Positions 35,981 to 44,842 of a stretch of 53,279 nt of DNA are shown one piece after another. A program made the translations under genes and the position numbers. The notes under the pieces are model-generated. The model was not told where the DNA came from. It made no database searches and saw only the letters and a program-made list of their open reading frames with translations. How positions within the stretch are numbered: the stretch's first letter is position 1; every line of letters begins with the position of its first letter. Origin of the DNA: Candidatus Hodarchaeota archaeon (GTDB taxonomy: Archaea; Asgardarchaeota; Heimdallarchaeia; Hodarchaeales; Hodarchaeaceae); contig JAEOTQ010000073.1 of the NCBI GenBank assembly GCA_016839785.1, positions 1 to 53,279 on the forward strand, in the 5' to 3' direction.

Positions 35981-35990
35981 GCATATAAAA
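35981..35990 (+). promoter_or_regulatory. TATA box upstream of the histone-longin gene
   Basis: GCATATAAAA lies 120 bases before the ATG at 36111, and a second TATA-like CTTTTAAATCC follows at 35996-36006. Between them and the gene there is room for a leader of about 80 bases. The same 220-base gap must hold the gatE promoter. Confidence 0.4.
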
Positions 35991-36110
35991 TTAAGCTTTT
36001 AAATCCATGAACATTACGTTCACTTAGATACATACATCATTCGACATTTTAGGTAGCTCCTCACCAGAGCCTACACATAATTTGTACTATCGCGGGAGAT
36101 ACGCTCTATA

Positions 36111-37214
36111 ATGCCTAAAAAAAAGCCACAATCCGTTCACTTAGCATTCACAAACGCAGAATGTAGGCGAATCATAAAAAAAACAGGCATAAAGCGTGTG
36201 TCACAAGATGCTACAATTGCTTTGAATAAATTGTTGACTTATAAAGCGAGGGAAATAGCAGCTGGAGCAGTTACTAGGAGTAGAGAAAGGAATAGCCAAA
36301 TTGTTTCAACAGATGATATTACTTATGCGGTTCGGATGGGTTCTCCTGTTGCAGGATATCAAGTTGAGAGCACAGCGCCTGTAGTTCACTATGTCTGGTT
36401 TATATCATCTGCTGGTACCTGTTTACTTTCTCGTTCTTATTCTGGACTAAAATTTCCTGATACTATTTTTGCTGGATTAGTGACTGGTATAGTCGATTTG
36501 ATGGCTGAAGTCACTGGAAGGTTGATCGATAAAATTACAACTGACGAGCTTGTAATTCATATTCGTCGAATAGGAGAAATGACGGTAGCAGTTATTTGTG
36601 ATAGTGAGCAAACTGAACCTATTGATGAATTAACTGATCTTTTGGCGCTTCGTTTTTCAGAAGTATTTACTCATGAAATAACTCAAGAAGTAATAGATAC
36701 ATCGATCTTTGAAGACTTTACTCCCGTTTTAGACGCATTAGTCTCTGGGGCGGGTTTAAATATCCCTAAAGAAAGAATAAAGGTGAAGAGTGAGCAACAA
36801 TTACGGCTCACGGATAGACAACTTGAAGCAACGGTAGATGCTGCAGCTTTAAGACAGGAATTACTTCGTGCCCAAGAATCTATACAGGATTTAGGATTAT
36901 TTAGGAAAGAATTTGATGAGGATGACCCAAAGGCTTCTGATGTTGATTTGGATTTTGATGAATCACCAGATGTCTCTGAAATAAAAGCGGTATTACGTCA
37001 AGCATCCATGGACATTCGACAAGAGATGGGCACTAATAATGAGATTTCAGAGGTCAATGAAGTAAGTTCTGATCAAATTACTTCAGACGAAATTAGAAAT
37101 GAAGTAGCGAAAGATCTCTCGGAAATTATTCATATTGAAGCTGAAGAAGTAGCTGTTCAAGAGTCTAAGAAACCCAAGAAAAAGAGAACACGGAAAAGAC
37201 GTAAAAGAAAATAG
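36111..37214 (+). CDS. Archaeal histone fused to a longin-like domain with a basic tail
   Basis: 367 residues. Residues 12-77 are an archaeal histone fold: CRRIIKKTGIKRVSQDA, the long central helix with LNKLLTYKAREIA, and the final loop and helix SQIVSTDDITYAVR. Residues 90-215 form a longin/roadblock-like alpha/beta domain: strands YVWFISSAGTCLLSRSY, helix FAGLVTGIVDLMAEV, strands LVIHIRRIGEMTVAVICDS and helix LTDLLALRFSEVF. A helical stretch (230-265), an acidic segment (268-288), a helix and a tail of mostly Lys and Arg (353-367) follow. Archaeal histones are normally single domains of about 70 residues; this layout suggests a chromatin protein that docks another protein. It may bind DNA through both ends. 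Confidence 0.85.
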   Translation: MPKKKPQSVHLAFTNAECRRIIKKTGIKRVSQDATIALNKLLTYKAREIAAGAVTRSRERNSQIVSTDDITYAVRMGSPVAGYQVESTAPVVHYVWFISSAGTCLLSRSYSGLKFPDTIFAGLVTGIVDLMAEVTGRLIDKITTDELVIHIRRIGEMTVAVICDSEQTEPIDELTDLLALRFSEVFTHEITQEVIDTSIFEDFTPVLDALVSGAGLNIPKERIKVKSEQQLRLTDRQLEATVDAAALRQELLRAQESIQDLGLFRKEFDEDDPKASDVDLDFDESPDVSEIKAVLRQASMDIRQEMGTNNEISEVNEVSSDQITSDEIRNEVAKDLSEIIHIEAEEVAVQESKKPKKKRTRKRRKRK

Positions 37215-37221
37215 GAAAAAA

Positions 37222-39888
37222 TCAAAGTAATTCTTTCCACTGATTCTTTTCAATTCCATAAATTTTGAAAACAGTATCATCAATTATTCTCTGATTCTGA
37301 CTAAGCAAGGATTGTAACTTTTGGAGTTTTTTTAGAAGGAACGAAAGATCCAGTTGGGCAGTCTTAGGAAGAAATGAGAATTTCTCTGGATTTCTACAGA
37401 AATGGAATAACCTTCTTTGATTTCTAAAAGGTATTTCAGGAGTATGGGCTTTTACTAATTCCCATATTTCATTATAGACCGTTGTGATCTTCTCCCCTAT
37501 TTGGACATTTTCTTTCACTTTCACTTCTAATTGTTTGATTCTTTGAACCTCTGCAGTAACAACAAATTTCTCTAAATCAATTACTGGAAAGCGATTCATA
37601 TCCTTGATTCGAATTTGAGGATAACGATTTCCTTCAGACCCTGTTGTACGGATAATATTTAATTCTTCACCCAGCCAATTCCCTAAAGTAGATGTAAGAA
37701 TCCCCATTATCAAATACGGAGAGTAAGGTGGTTGAATTTTATGAATTGTGTGTAGATTCCGCAGTCCGAAAAATTCCTTTGTATCATAATTTACTATAAA
37801 AACAGAAGCAGTTTGTCGGAGGAATATTTTTGGTTCAGTAAATCTATTTTTTTCCCCTGATATCAGAAGTACTTCTTTATTTCCACTTTTTGAACGATTT
37901 AAATTATTGCCTCGGAGGTATTCCTCATATTCTTTAGAGAAACGTACGAAGGAATTCTTCATCCCTGGAACCCAAAATGTTACATAAGATTGTGGTAATC
38001 CATTAGAACCGTCAATCACTCGAAATACTTCTTTAGATGGCTTATGGGATAAAAAATGCGACTTGAGAAGACTTCCATATTCTAGGCCACATGAAATTTT
38101 AGAAATTCGACCTAGTTCAATCGTTTTACCATCGATTTGAGCCAGTATGTCACGACTAGCGACTTTTCGGTAGATCTTGTAGATGAAATTCGGATGATCA
38201 TTGAAATGGCTGATTAGTTCTTTCTTCGCTTCAAAATCTAGGGTTTTTTGTCCTAAAAACGACATAGTAGTTTTATCTTGACCCTTATATCCTTTTAATA
38301 TTATTATGGATAAATCTACTACAGCTCGTTTATATTTATAATTTTCTAGTAAATAAATCAAGGTATTCTCGTTCAATAATGTTTTACGTATTTCACTATA
38401 AGAAGACAAATCGAGAAAAGAGTGATCAATGACAAAACTCACAAGACCTCCACTTAGATTCAAAGAATACCGAAGAGCTAATCCAAGAAATATGATGTAA
38501 AGATTATCACGATTTCCTATGAATTTAGGAATCATCTGTTGAAGTATTTGCTTTGTATTATATGAGATTACTTGTTGAGCAAAACGACCTGATAAGGGGA
38601 TGTAGGGAGGATTTGAAAGAATGATGTCATATCTAGTCTGAGAAATGGTTTTCTGGAAATTAGTCGTCAATTCTTCAACATAATTCTTTTTTTGAAAATT
38701 AGGTAGAGTTCTAGATCTATCAGCGGTAAGATTCATGAATAATCTAAGAAAATTTTTACAGAAAGCTAATACAGAATCATCTATATCAAACCCAGTAAAA
38801 GAAGAAAAAAATATCTCTGTTCTCGCCTGTAAAAATGAATCAAATGGTAGCTTACTTTCAAGCTGGAGTACTTGATTCGTTAACCATTCTAATGCTACAA
38901 TAATTATCATCCCAGTTCCAGATGCTGGATCTAAAATGTTTAGTTTTTTAATCTCTTTTATTGTATTGATTTTTTCTGATTTGATGTGTCCAAAGGAACG
39001 GAGAACTAATGTAAGAGCAAGTTCTAAGGGAGTAAAGTATTGTCCTCGCATTTTATCAATATTAAGTACAAGTGGAGGATATTCAAGTAAATGGATCGGT
39101 GTGAGATCAAGAAGATCGATAAGACTGAAATCAACCTCATGATCGTAAAGTTTTTTTGTCTTTATGCGAGTTAGAAATCGTCTCGTTTCAGTAGTTGTGG
39201 TCTGTGGCACAAATCCTTCTTGGATCTTTTCAAAATCAATCAATATCTGTGAAAAAGACTCAGAAAAGGTGGTTGGATCTAAAAATCCTTCTAGAGTAGA
39301 ATTACAAGAAAGTTCATCTTGTATGTTGATTTCTCGTTTTCTAAGAACATCATTAATCTTTCTGAAGATGTTGAAACTAGTTTGATAAGCATTTAAACGA
39401 TATTTGTCGTTAAAAACTTTTAATATTTCTGGATTGACGAAAATTGAACTTAAAAATAGAGGTGAAAGATTCCTAGGAATTATGTTCCAACATAGAATGG
39501 AATTATGTATCAAAGAAAAGACTAACGTATCATTATCAAGAATACTAATAATCCATTCAAGATTTGTGTTACATAATTTTCTTCGAATAAACTGAATAAA
39601 TCTTGGATCCTTACTAGTAAATAATTCATTAACAGAAAAATTTCCATAACATATTCCTAAACAAGATTTAATCCAGAAATCACCGATAGATTTGATATTT
39701 TGCTGCGAGGTTCCCAAAAGATTATTGATTTTGTTCATGTCGTTATTTTTAAGTGCGGAATGATATCTGAAAAGCTCTTCTGAGATTGAATTCCTATTCG
39801 TTTCAATGAACTGCTCCTCAATGACACTAATCTGTGCTTTTAAAGGGATTGCAGGTAAAAGAGGTATGATAGGGGAGAATCTTACAAT
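37222..39888 (-). CDS. Large Eco57I/TaqI-type N6-adenine DNA methyltransferase (probable ATT start)
   Basis: 888 residues from an ATT at 39888, or 838 from the ATG at 39738. Counted from the ATG, RGQYFTP is at 231-237, motif I DPASGTG at 270-276 and motif IV NPPY at 376-379; the C-terminal half resembles a TaqI-like specificity domain (for example KISCGLEYGS, LRQTASVF). The region between ATT and ATG is open, in frame, and starts directly behind AAGGAGGT (39900-39893); the ATG has no ribosome site. The start lies 12 bases after the histidine kinase stop, so the two genes share a transcript. Large single-chain enzymes of this type may also carry nuclease function, but I see no nuclease motif. 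Confidence 0.85.
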   Translation of the reverse strand: MVRFSPIIPLLPAIPLKAQISVIEEQFIETNRNSISEELFRYHSALKNNDMNKINNLLGTSQQNIKSIGDFWIKSCLGICYGNFSVNELFTSKDPRFIQFIRRKLCNTNLEWIISILDNDTLVFSLIHNSILCWNIIPRNLSPLFLSSIFVNPEILKVFNDKYRLNAYQTSFNIFRKINDVLRKREINIQDELSCNSTLEGFLDPTTFSESFSQILIDFEKIQEGFVPQTTTTETRRFLTRIKTKKLYDHEVDFSLIDLLDLTPIHLLEYPPLVLNIDKMRGQYFTPLELALTLVLRSFGHIKSEKINTIKEIKKLNILDPASGTGMIIIVALEWLTNQVLQLESKLPFDSFLQARTEIFFSSFTGFDIDDSVLAFCKNFLRLFMNLTADRSRTLPNFQKKNYVEELTTNFQKTISQTRYDIILSNPPYIPLSGRFAQQVISYNTKQILQQMIPKFIGNRDNLYIIFLGLALRYSLNLSGGLVSFVIDHSFLDLSSYSEIRKTLLNENTLIYLLENYKYKRAVVDLSIIILKGYKGQDKTTMSFLGQKTLDFEAKKELISHFNDHPNFIYKIYRKVASRDILAQIDGKTIELGRISKISCGLEYGSLLKSHFLSHKPSKEVFRVIDGSNGLPQSYVTFWVPGMKNSFVRFSKEYEEYLRGNNLNRSKSGNKEVLLISGEKNRFTEPKIFLRQTASVFIVNYDTKEFFGLRNLHTIHKIQPPYSPYLIMGILTSTLGNWLGEELNIIRTTGSEGNRYPQIRIKDMNRFPVIDLEKFVVTAEVQRIKQLEVKVKENVQIGEKITTVYNEIWELVKAHTPEIPFRNQRRLFHFCRNPEKFSFLPKTAQLDLSFLLKKLQKLQSLLSQNQRIIDDTVFKIYGIEKNQWKELL

Positions 39889-39900
39889 TGGTACCTCCTT

Positions 39901-41658
39901 CTAGAGACTGGTAACTTTTTTCTCAATATCAGTCTTAATCTTGGAATAGAAAGTACTAGCAAGGTTACGTATTGTCCTATCTGGATCATGAAGGATAATT
40001 TGTTCCAATACACTAAGAATATCTGTAGGTTCTTCTACTGTCTCCATGTCAATATTCCCTAGTTGTTGAACCGCATCTAATCTTGTTATATAATTCTGTG
40101 AAGTGCTAGCTTGTTTAATTAAGTCAGTTAGACTTGATTTTCTTTCCATATCTTCTGATTCTTCCGGGGGAATCAAAAGTGGTAAATCGATAGTAACTAC
40201 AGATCCTTGATTGAATCCCTCCGATTCAATAATAAACGACCCACCATGATCAGAAATCACTTGTTTAGCTAAAAATACTCCTAATCCTAGTTGGCTTGCA
40301 GAGGTGTGAAATGTCCTAAAAGGTTCTCCAATATGTTGAAGATTTTCTCTATTGATTCCAACACCTGAATCCTTACATATTAATCTGGCAATTTTGTTGT
40401 CTTCAATACTAGTTAGGCTAATCTCTACAGTACCATGACCTGTAAATCGGATTGCATTTTCAAAAATGTTTCTTAACGCTTGTAACATTCGAATGCGATC
40501 CACATTAATGACAAAAGGTGTTATTGGATATTCAATCACCAAATGAACCCGATACCGTTTTAAAATAAATTCAAGGCCATCAATAGCTTGTTGTAAAATT
40601 GGTACAAGGTCTTCTAGTATAAGAGTACATTTGAATTTTCCCATTTGGACTGCAGCAATGTCATTCAGATCATTAACTATGGCTTCTAGTTGAGAAAGAT
40701 TTCGACCAAAGGCACTTAACATATTGGCTTCAAGAATTTCCTTTTCTTCAGACGTAATTCCTTCTACTAAACGTGATGTATAAAAATCTAGATGTCCACG
40801 AAGATTGCTGATTGGGGTTCTGAGCGTGTGCTGGGAGAGTGTTAGGAAGTCAAATTTTAAATCAGTTAATTGCTTTATGGGGGATAAATCAACCATAATT
40901 CCTTGTACAATGGCAGTGTTTCCAATGTATAGCTTTTTGACACTAGCCATAACTGGAACCCGACTTCCGTCTTTACACAATAATTCTAGTTCGGAAGTCT
41001 CATCAGGAGAGACAATTTGGGTATCAAGGTTGTTATTATTAGTTATTTTTCCTGTGAATAAATCTCTTTTAGTTTCGAGCAAGTAAGAGGCAATTCTCGC
41101 TCTGTGTTCAGGTGCAACGAAGAAAGTCGGAAGGCATTTTCTTTCTTCAATTTCCAATTCAGAGTACCCTAGTTTTTCAACAAATGCTCTATTATAATAA
41201 TCTATACACCCATTCCTGAAAATAAATAGAAAATTGGGTGATTTACTAAATAAATCTTGAAACTGTTTCTGTTGTTTTTGTTGAGCATCTAAATCAGCTC
41301 GAATTTGCATGAGTTTACCAATATGTCTGATTAAGACCATATCATATCGCTCATCAATAGAGGAGACTCTTACTTGAATCCATGTAGATGTACCATCTGG
41401 TAGTAATGCCTGCCATTCGGATTCTTTGGGAAGGGGTATATCTCGATTTGCAACCGTCCGTGCAAATTTTTCTCGTTCTGAAGGAACAAGGAATTCCACA
41501 AATTGTTCAACAGAAAGGTTTCTCTGTGCTGTGGGAATGTTTAAATCTATCCGTGCTTTTGTATTTGTATGATAGATTCTTCTATCCTTCAATATAATTA
41601 TACCAGCAGGTAATTTATCAAGAAAATCTTGATCAAACGGTGGGTCTAGGGAATTCAC
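39901..41658 (-). CDS. PAS-domain sensor histidine kinase
   Basis: 585 residues, soluble. Two PAS domains (about 10-115 and 135-260), then HisKA with H277 in LSQHTLRTPISN. The HATPase domain has the N box RNIFENAIRF (396-405), G1 DSGVG (430-434) and G2 around LGLGVF (457-462). About 75 residues after it look like a HEAT-type helical repeat (RLDAVQQLGN, DPDRTIRNLA). No membrane span is present, so it senses a cytosolic signal. No response regulator is adjacent; the nearest is at 27467. A methyltransferase gene follows in the same operon. Confidence 0.9.
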   Translation of the reverse strand: MNSLDPPFDQDFLDKLPAGIIILKDRRIYHTNTKARIDLNIPTAQRNLSVEQFVEFLVPSEREKFARTVANRDIPLPKESEWQALLPDGTSTWIQVRVSSIDERYDMVLIRHIGKLMQIRADLDAQQKQQKQFQDLFSKSPNFLFIFRNGCIDYYNRAFVEKLGYSELEIEERKCLPTFFVAPEHRARIASYLLETKRDLFTGKITNNNNLDTQIVSPDETSELELLCKDGSRVPVMASVKKLYIGNTAIVQGIMVDLSPIKQLTDLKFDFLTLSQHTLRTPISNLRGHLDFYTSRLVEGITSEEKEILEANMLSAFGRNLSQLEAIVNDLNDIAAVQMGKFKCTLILEDLVPILQQAIDGLEFILKRYRVHLVIEYPITPFVINVDRIRMLQALRNIFENAIRFTGHGTVEISLTSIEDNKIARLICKDSGVGINRENLQHIGEPFRTFHTSASQLGLGVFLAKQVISDHGGSFIIESEGFNQGSVVTIDLPLLIPPEESEDMERKSSLTDLIKQASTSQNYITRLDAVQQLGNIDMETVEEPTDILSVLEQIILHDPDRTIRNLASTFYSKIKTDIEKKVTSL

Positions 41659-41810
41659 GATTTTTACATTCCTCTTGTAAAATTTCTAAACAAGAGTTGG
41701 ATTGTAACTAGTACTTTTCTGGCAATAAACATACTTTTTAAAACATACTTTGAGACATATATACTAAATTCCTTTGTTTTCGAAGTAGGTATTTCTGGAA
41801 ATGATCTAGT

Positions 41811-42449
41811 ATGAGTCTCGACGAAAAAATGAAATCTTTGGAACTCCAAAAGAATTATAGTGAGATGATTAACGAACTTCGTATAAATGAGAGTGCTAAA
41901 ACATTGTGGTATGCCAAATTAAGTTCGCTTATGGCCGAAGACCGTCCACAAATCGCTGGGATGTTGCAATCTTTAGAGGAAATATCTCAAACAATGACAA
42001 CTCTTCTTAGAAAATGTACAATGTTTCTTGATGAAAATTTCGCTCCAGTACCAGTCGATATTGAGGCCTCAACAACAATAGGTACCCCCACTCCTGATCT
42101 ATCAAGTCGAGAACGAGATGATGTATTTTCTATTAGCTCTTTAAGATCCTTTATTCAAAGACTTCCTCAAAAAGAAACAGACAAAGAACAACCCACCTCA
42201 GTAAAATTTTGGTACATCACTGCAAAAGGAAAAAGTGAGTCAATCGATCTTTCATTTTCGGAAAAGGAATACTTCGCGAATGTCTTAGTATCCGTACTTA
42301 CTCAAATCGAAGGTGTAAAAGACGATGAAAAATTTTCTGTTTCTCCATTAGGATTCAATCCCTTACTACTTCCTCAATTTGAAACCTCCTTGGATCAGAT
42401 TCTTTCCTCATATTCAGAAGAATTTACCCTCATTAAGTTTTATCACTGA
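41811..42449 (+). CDS. Unrecognised soluble protein, 212 residues
   Basis: The N-terminal 75 residues are helical with heptad spacing (EKMKSLELQKNYSEMINEL in part). A serine/threonine-rich linker near 82-105 and an alpha/beta C-terminal half (KFWYITAKGKSESIDLSF and FTLIKFYH) follow. I know no family; the C-terminal half could be a small longin or roadblock-type domain, but the sequence is not decisive. It is divergent from the histidine kinase gene, with TATA-like CATATATAC near 41757, and is followed after 36 bases by a ZIP transporter. Confidence 0.6.
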   Translation: MSLDEKMKSLELQKNYSEMINELRINESAKTLWYAKLSSLMAEDRPQIAGMLQSLEEISQTMTTLLRKCTMFLDENFAPVPVDIEASTTIGTPTPDLSSRERDDVFSISSLRSFIQRLPQKETDKEQPTSVKFWYITAKGKSESIDLSFSEKEYFANVLVSVLTQIEGVKDDEKFSVSPLGFNPLLLPQFETSLDQILSSYSEEFTLIKFYH

Positions 42450-42485
42450 ACGTGGAAGTGTAAATCTTACAATGAGAGACTGTCA

Positions 42486-43286
42486 ATGGATTTCAACCCA
42501 GTTTTATTTGGTTTAGCCCTAGCAACGATAGCAGGCTTATCAACAACAATTGGTGCATTGGGGATTTATTTTATAAAACAAGAAAGCAAATTCATTAGTA
42601 TTGCAATGGGTTTCTCGGCTGGAGTTATGATAGGCGTCTCTATGCTCGAATTATTGCCCTCTTCCCTTATTGAAATAGGCTTATTCAAAGCTGGTCTAGC
42701 GTTTATTGTCGGATTGATTACATTCTCAATCTTGGATATACTTGTCCCACATGACTACATGCACGAGCATTCCTGCGATGATGAAGCTTCCTCCCTACAA
42801 AATGGAACAAAAATTGATCTAAAACGAACAGGACGACTTGTAGCAATTGGTATCGCAATTCATAATCTACCAGAAGGATTTATTACTCTATCTGGATCTT
42901 TACATTCCAATGAATTGGGAATATTATTAGCAGTCGCAATTTCTTTTCATAATATTCCAGAAGGTCTATCTGTTGCTGTACCGATCTATGCCTCTACAAA
43001 TGATAAACGACAAGCATTTAAAATATCATTTTTATCTGGATTAGCAGAACCTCTTGGTGCAGTTATTGCAACTGTTGTACTTCTTACGTTTGGATTAACC
43101 ACAGATGAATTTATTCAAATTGCGTTGGCATTTGTGGCAGGAATCATGCTATTTATATCTTTAGATGAACTATTACCATCTGCTAGAGCAACCTGTAAGG
43201 ATAATGGAAATGAATCACATATAGTTACACTGGGAATTATTGCAGGTGTGTCAGTTATCTTTATGACACTAGTAGCTTTATCCTAG
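42486..43286 (+). CDS. ZIP-family metal transporter, ZupT-like
   Basis: 266 residues and eight hydrophobic segments. Helix IV has HNLPEGF and helix V HNIPEGL, the paired metal-binding motifs of ZIP proteins, and helix II has SAGVMIGVSMLELLP. The His/Asp-rich loop near residues 89-103 (HDYMHEHSCDDE) is a likely metal sensor or binding loop. It probably imports zinc or other divalent metals into the cytosol. GAGAG before the ATG at 42486 supports the start. A CCTAGG hairpin and T-tract follow its stop. Confidence 0.92.
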   Translation: MDFNPVLFGLALATIAGLSTTIGALGIYFIKQESKFISIAMGFSAGVMIGVSMLELLPSSLIEIGLFKAGLAFIVGLITFSILDILVPHDYMHEHSCDDEASSLQNGTKIDLKRTGRLVAIGIAIHNLPEGFITLSGSLHSNELGILLAVAISFHNIPEGLSVAVPIYASTNDKRQAFKISFLSGLAEPLGAVIATVVLLTFGLTTDEFIQIALAFVAGIMLFISLDELLPSARATCKDNGNESHIVTLGIIAGVSVIFMTLVALS

Positions 43287-43319
43287 GTTCATTTTCCTAG
43301 GGTTATTGTTTTTATTTTT
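43282..43319 (+). terminator. Intrinsic-type terminator after the ZIP gene
   Basis: CCTAGG at 43282-43287 and again at 43296-43301 can pair across eight bases. A T-rich run (TTATTGTTTTTATTTTT) follows. The ZIP stop codon TAG lies in the first arm. Confidence 0.5.
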
Positions 43320-43899
43320 CACCTCAGTAAATAATAAAAAGACAGTATTAGCTTTAAGTTACTCGCATAAATCAAATGTGAGTTATCAACACTTGAAAGA
43401 TCTTCAAACTATTCTAAGAGAAATCATGAAAGAAGGAAGGAAGAACCCCGGTGAGTGGAAGAGTATATCTGCTCCGACACGTGACAACATGGGTTCGGAT
43501 TTACTATTGTTTCATCCTATATCTGGACCAATATTTCAGGTACGCGCCTATGAAAAGAATCCCTATCAAATGCAAGGAATGGGTACACGTATATCACGAT
43601 CTATTGATGAAGATTTTTTAAAGCTTATTGATAAACGAAAACAATCAGGAGATTTAGGTATTCTAGATTTAAACTTAAAATTACTTCAAAAATCTATGAA
43701 AGATGAGAGGGATATTGACAAAATCCTTTTTAATGCCCTCCTTGGTCACAAAAATCAAGGAATCGATTACCTTAATCTAGGTGACTCTTTTCATCGTCCT
43801 GTGAAACCCCTTCCATTATTAAACGATGAACAAAAACGTTTAGACAAAGAATTTAAGCGTCTCGTAAAGAGAGATGGTAAAGATTCAATGTTTGGTTAA
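43306..43899 (+). CDS. Unrecognised soluble protein, up to 197 residues
   Basis: The frame opens with a TTG at 43306 inside the T-tract of the preceding terminator, so the true start is probably downstream, perhaps the GTG at 43378 or ATG at 43426. The remaining sequence is soluble, with strands SDLLLFHPISGPIFQVRAY and helical segments (KLIDKRKQ, LKLLQKSMKDERDIDKIL). The C-terminus is basic (KRLVKRDGK). I do not recognise a family. The nucleotidyltransferase gene follows after 60 bases on the same strand. Confidence 0.55.
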   Translation: MFLFFTSVNNKKTVLALSYSHKSNVSYQHLKDLQTILREIMKEGRKNPGEWKSISAPTRDNMGSDLLLFHPISGPIFQVRAYEKNPYQMQGMGTRISRSIDEDFLKLIDKRKQSGDLGILDLNLKLLQKSMKDERDIDKILFNALLGHKNQGIDYLNLGDSFHRPVKPLPLLNDEQKRLDKEFKRLVKRDGKDSMFG

Positions 43900-43959
43900 A
43901 ACTTTTTTCCAAAAGACTTTCAAGTAAAATGAGGGCAATAAACCAATCAGTGATCTAAG

Positions 43960-44757
43960 ATGTCTGACTCTGAATATTCCAATTTGCTTTCTGAATTCAC
44001 TAGTGCAGTTGAATCTGAATTACTAGCGTATGTCCGTGGTTTGATTTTATATGGGTCATTTCAAAAAGAGCAAGACAAAGGCCCAGGATGGATTATCCCT
44101 GGAACATCTGACTTAGACCTAGTATTGATCATTGATGTAGACGATATTAACCCTAAGAAGCCAGCAAGGCGTTTTGCAAAAATTGCTGAGACATTATCCG
44201 TATTTTTCGTTCACCCTGTGTACGCACCAATCTTAGATTTAAGACTTCTTGAATACCATGATTTACCTGCTAAACTTGGAATGGCCTTCTCTCCAATTCA
44301 TGCTGAATCTACAGCCCGTCACGGAGAAGTCATCCTCGGAAACAATGTGTTGGAAAATTTCACTTATTCAGAAAAACAGTTGAATCGTTGTACAAAAATC
44401 GCTATCAATCAAGCTTATGAATCCCTTAAAAGTGGTTACTTACAACGAGTAGTAATTGGGGAACAACCACTGACTTACGAATTTGCTGATCTTATGCTTG
44501 ACATAGCACACTCCACACTAGCATTCAAAGGAAGATTAGATCTTGTACGTTCTGAAGTTCCAGAAGAATTTGACAAAATTCTAGGTGACGAATTAGGAGC
44601 CACCAGTGTTGATATCATTTACGAAGCAAAGAAGACTCGAATGGGCTCACAAAAAATGCGTCGATCGGATTTCATAAGGGGTGTTATGGAAGTTTCACAG
44701 AAAATAATGAAATATATTCGAGATCCATTTACATTCGAGGAAAATCAAAGATCTTGA
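43960..44757 (+). CDS. Nucleotidyltransferase-domain protein
   Basis: 265 residues. The N-terminal third has the Pol-beta-type nucleotidyltransferase site: GLILYGSF (helix start with G-S), then TSDLDLVLIID with the two catalytic aspartates, followed later by a third acidic strand (ILDLRLLEY). The C-terminal half is helical, like the HEPN-type or KNTase C-terminal bundle. Such proteins transfer a nucleotide to antibiotics, proteins or RNAs; the target is unknown. ATG at 43960 begins directly at the first helix. Confidence 0.8.
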   Translation: MSDSEYSNLLSEFTSAVESELLAYVRGLILYGSFQKEQDKGPGWIIPGTSDLDLVLIIDVDDINPKKPARRFAKIAETLSVFFVHPVYAPILDLRLLEYHDLPAKLGMAFSPIHAESTARHGEVILGNNVLENFTYSEKQLNRCTKIAINQAYESLKSGYLQRVVIGEQPLTYEFADLMLDIAHSTLAFKGRLDLVRSEVPEEFDKILGDELGATSVDIIYEAKKTRMGSQKMRRSDFIRGVMEVSQKIMKYIRDPFTFEENQRS

Positions 44758-44800
44758 CTAACCATTTGATAATTCTTGAATAATAGATCTTATTACTTAT

Positions 44801-44820
44801 CGTATATTCCTTAATATACG
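44801..44820. promoter_or_regulatory. Inverted repeat upstream of the ECF operon
   Basis: CGTATAT at 44801-44807 and ATATACG at 44814-44820 are perfect inverted repeats with a six-base gap, 22 bases before the ATG at 44843. They could be an operator or a hairpin in the leader. No TPP riboswitch motif was seen in the 85-base gap. Confidence 0.4.
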
Positions 44821-44842
44821 AAAAATATGTAGAGAGACAACA

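Noticed and set aside
44758..44842. TPP riboswitch before the YkoE-like operon
   Set aside because: The gap is only 85 bases and lacks the conserved CUGAGA and ACCUGA segments; only a small inverted repeat is present.
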